From contig JAKQXK010000415.1 in NCBI GenBank assembly GCA_029561505.1, forward strand, positions 1 through 7,387: a DNA stretch of 7,387 nucleotides, written 5' to 3'. The position numbers were made by a program, and so were the translations under genes. Source of the DNA: Spirochaetota bacterium. GTDB lineage: Bacteria > Spirochaetota > Leptospiria > Turneriellales > Turneriellaceae. Position 1 is the stretch's first letter, and every line of letters begins with the position of its first letter. Positions 5,822 to 7,387 of this stretch are shown in pieces. The notes below the pieces were generated by a model. The model was not told where the DNA came from and did no database searches. It saw only the letters and a program-made list of their open reading frames with translations.

Positions 5822-7387
5822 TCGGCGCTCGTTCGCCTCAATAATAATGAGCGCCAGATCATCACTTTCTTCACCCGACGACGTATAACCTTCGATTCGC
5901 TGCCGCAGAAATGCCAGTTGGTCTGGTGCGGCTTTGTCGAGTGACGATTCGACCCAATCGAAGAACTTCTTCTGGCCGAGAATTTTGCCTGATTTGTTGA
6001 AAACATCAAAAGCGCCGTCAGAATATAGTATCAGCCGCATTTTACCAGGGGCGAGCGACAACTCAGATTCGTGGTAGTCATTGGCGATGACCCCCAGAAG
6101 GCGCTGGCTTTCTTCGAGCTTGAGCAGCCCCTTATCGGTATACAGCAAAGCCGGATGCTGCCCTGCGTTGATATAACGTAACTTTACGCTATCCTCATGA
6201 AACGCCATCTGCAATGCAAACAGCGTAATGAACTCATTACCCCTGTAATTTTCGGCCAGATAAGCGTTGAGCCCGCCGAGCGCTTCGCTGAGGCTCACCC
6301 GCCGCTCGGCCAATGCCCCTCTGAGGTAGGCGCGCGCAAATGCCACGAGATATCCGCTGGAAATTCCGTGGCCGCTCACGTCACCCAGCAACACCACGAA
6401 AGTCTGTGGCTCTATCTGCAACAGGTCGACGTAATCGCCCGTCACGCTTTCATATGCCTGGCTGTAAGACCAGAATTCAAAGTGTTCAAATTTGCGATGG
6501 CCGGGTATTACCCGCTTTTGAATTCGCGCATTGTAGGCCAGTTCACGCTCGCGGCGGCGAAGTTTGACGTTTTCAATGAGAAAAAGGTAATTCTGAATCA
6601 GCACTTCTGTTTCGCGAATGACCTGCCGCAAAAACCGGACATCTTCGCGGTAAAATGGCATGTTGTCGCGCCGTTCTGAAATCATGATGCCGGCCTTGAA
6701 TTTGCTCATGCCGATTACCATAAAGGCGCCTTTACCCTGCAAGAAGTCGCGCACCGGCCCGACGAAAGTCTGCGTCATGACCGAATAGCGGCTGCGCGGC
6801 ACCCAGGTGCGCGCCTGTACCCAGAACGGGTCGTCGTCTGGTAAATAAACAATCTTGTCGCTGTCGCTGTCCCAGTTCGAAAAGAGATCGCGGCTCATCA
6901 CAACCTTCACCCAGTAGCTACCAAGACCTTCGGTCAGCGAGGCCGCAAGCCTTTCGATAAACTGCACCGCCCTGCCGGGGTTCGCAATCTGTTGCGAACT
7001 CTGCAGCAAGAAGTTGTCGAGCACCTTACGCCTCGAACTGCTGTATTGATCGAGCGAAGCCAGAAGCGCGGTGCGCAGCGGATCGATGAGCAGCAAAAAC
7101 AGGCCGAGCAGCCAGATATGCCCGGCGCGCGTCATTTCGCTCTGGTAGATTTCGCCGAGACTGAAGCCAATTGTGAACCAGTACAAGAAGCCAAAAAAGG
7201 CGAAATACATGAAGCGCACGGCAGCGAGGCTGATCGGCACATGAAAGTTGACGAGACCCCACCGCAGGCTGAGCGTCAGAAAGATGATCGGAAAAAACGC
7301 AGGCAAGAAAAAGAGTGCGTTGTAATTTACATCGACGCGTACCGGAAAATAATACAGCATAAAGAAAAATGCGGGCGGCATCGCGAC
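5810..7387 (-). CDS. Membrane-anchored GAF-like/PP2C (SpoIIE/RsbU family) serine phosphatase, N-terminus cut by window edge
   Basis: The frame stays open to the right edge; the first ATG inside the window is at 7381 and precedes 523 residues, but the true start is probably beyond. Numbering from that Met, hydrophobic spans lie near 4-12, 21-39, 53-75 and 87-109. A GAF-like sensor follows (about 135-270; the segment around 219-260 has the typical strand then YREDVRFLRQV). A coiled linker, RRRERELAYNARIQKRVIP (275-293), is typical just before SpoIIE domains. Catalytic PP2C motifs are GDYVD (315-319), GDVSGHG (333-339), NAGQHPALL (405-413), YSDG (453-456) and ESDDLAL (505-511), so the metal-binding aspartates are present. 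Such enzymes dephosphorylate serine or threonine on regulators, often anti-anti-sigma factors of the STAS family. No STAS or anti-sigma gene is next to it here, so the target is unknown. The 3' end is five bases from the convergent PpiD-like gene. Family call is secure. Confidence 0.9.
   Translation of the reverse strand, partial: VAMPPAFFFMLYYFPVRVDVNYNALFFLPAFFPIIFLTLSLRWGLVNFHVPISLAAVRFMYFAFFGFLYWFTIGFSLGEIYQSEMTRAGHIWLLGLFLLLIDPLRTALLASLDQYSSSRRKVLDNFLLQSSQQIANPGRAVQFIERLAASLTEGLGSYWVKVVMSRDLFSNWDSDSDKIVYLPDDDPFWVQARTWVPRSRYSVMTQTFVGPVRDFLQGKGAFMVIGMSKFKAGIMISERRDNMPFYREDVRFLRQVIRETEVLIQNYLFLIENVKLRRRERELAYNARIQKRVIPGHRKFEHFEFWSYSQAYESVTGDYVDLLQIEPQTFVVLLGDVSGHGISSGYLVAFARAYLRGALAERRVSLSEALGGLNAYLAENYRGNEFITLFALQMAFHEDSVKLRYINAGQHPALLYTDKGLLKLEESQRLLGVIANDYHESELSLAPGKMRLILYSDGAFDVFNKSGKILGQKKFFDWVESSLDKAAPDQLAFLRQRIEGYTSSGEESDDLALIIIEANERRDSN

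Noticed and set aside
6197..6679. Plus-strand open frame (160 codons) antisense to the phosphatase gene
   Set aside because: It is opposite the conserved PP2C and GAF-like coding region and its translation shows no family features.
1..7387. tRNA, rRNA, riboswitch, CRISPR, insertion sequence or attachment site
   Set aside because: Coding genes fill nearly the whole window and the short gaps hold no cloverleaf, repeat array, transposase motif or long terminal inverted repeat that I can see.

Overview
The window is a compact, gene-dense bacterial chromosome segment of moderately high GC, apparently a little above half. It carries seven protein-coding genes, two of them cut by the window edges. 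I see no RNA genes, insertion sequences, CRISPR arrays or other mobile elements. The gene content (variant prolipoprotein diacylglyceryl transferase, a proA-nadD pair, a PpiD-like periplasmic foldase, a membrane-bound PP2C/SpoIIE phosphatase) fits a diderm bacterium. The overall style resembles the Leptospirales branch of the spirochaetes, with a Turneriella-like GC content, but that assignment is an impression from the sequence and was not tested.

Layout from left to right. (1) Positions 1-634, minus strand: a partial EI24/CysZ-like multi-pass membrane protein that runs off the left edge. (2) A divergent gap of about 130 bp, then a plus-strand pair: lgt (768-1658) and, two bases after its stop, an unrecognised gene (1661-2584) whose layout suggests a degenerate membrane-anchored glycosyltransferase. 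(3) A minus-strand pair, proA followed after 8 bp by nadD. The nadD 3' end overlaps the 3' end of the unknown gene by 13 bp, tail to tail. (4) A 105-bp divergent spacer with an inverted repeat, then a plus-strand PpiD/SurA-N-like membrane-anchored chaperone (4515-5804). (5) Five bases after its stop, a convergent minus-strand gene for a membrane-anchored GAF-like plus PP2C (SpoIIE/RsbU) phosphatase (5810 to the right edge, N-terminus missing).

Several products act at or across the cytoplasmic membrane. Lgt lipidates prolipoproteins, the PpiD-like protein probably helps exported proteins fold, the phosphatase probably relays a signal to a regulator, and the EI24-like protein is an integral membrane protein of unknown substrate. 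ProA (proline synthesis) and NadD (NAD synthesis) form the one soluble metabolic operon.

The most interesting point is lgt. Read from its best upstream ATG, the enzyme begins with what looks like a complete lipoprotein signal peptide ending in an LAAC lipobox. The enzyme that lipidates such cysteines may therefore itself be a lipoprotein. Its active-site motifs also differ from the E. coli enzyme. I see no defence system, mobile island or clearly new multi-gene system here.
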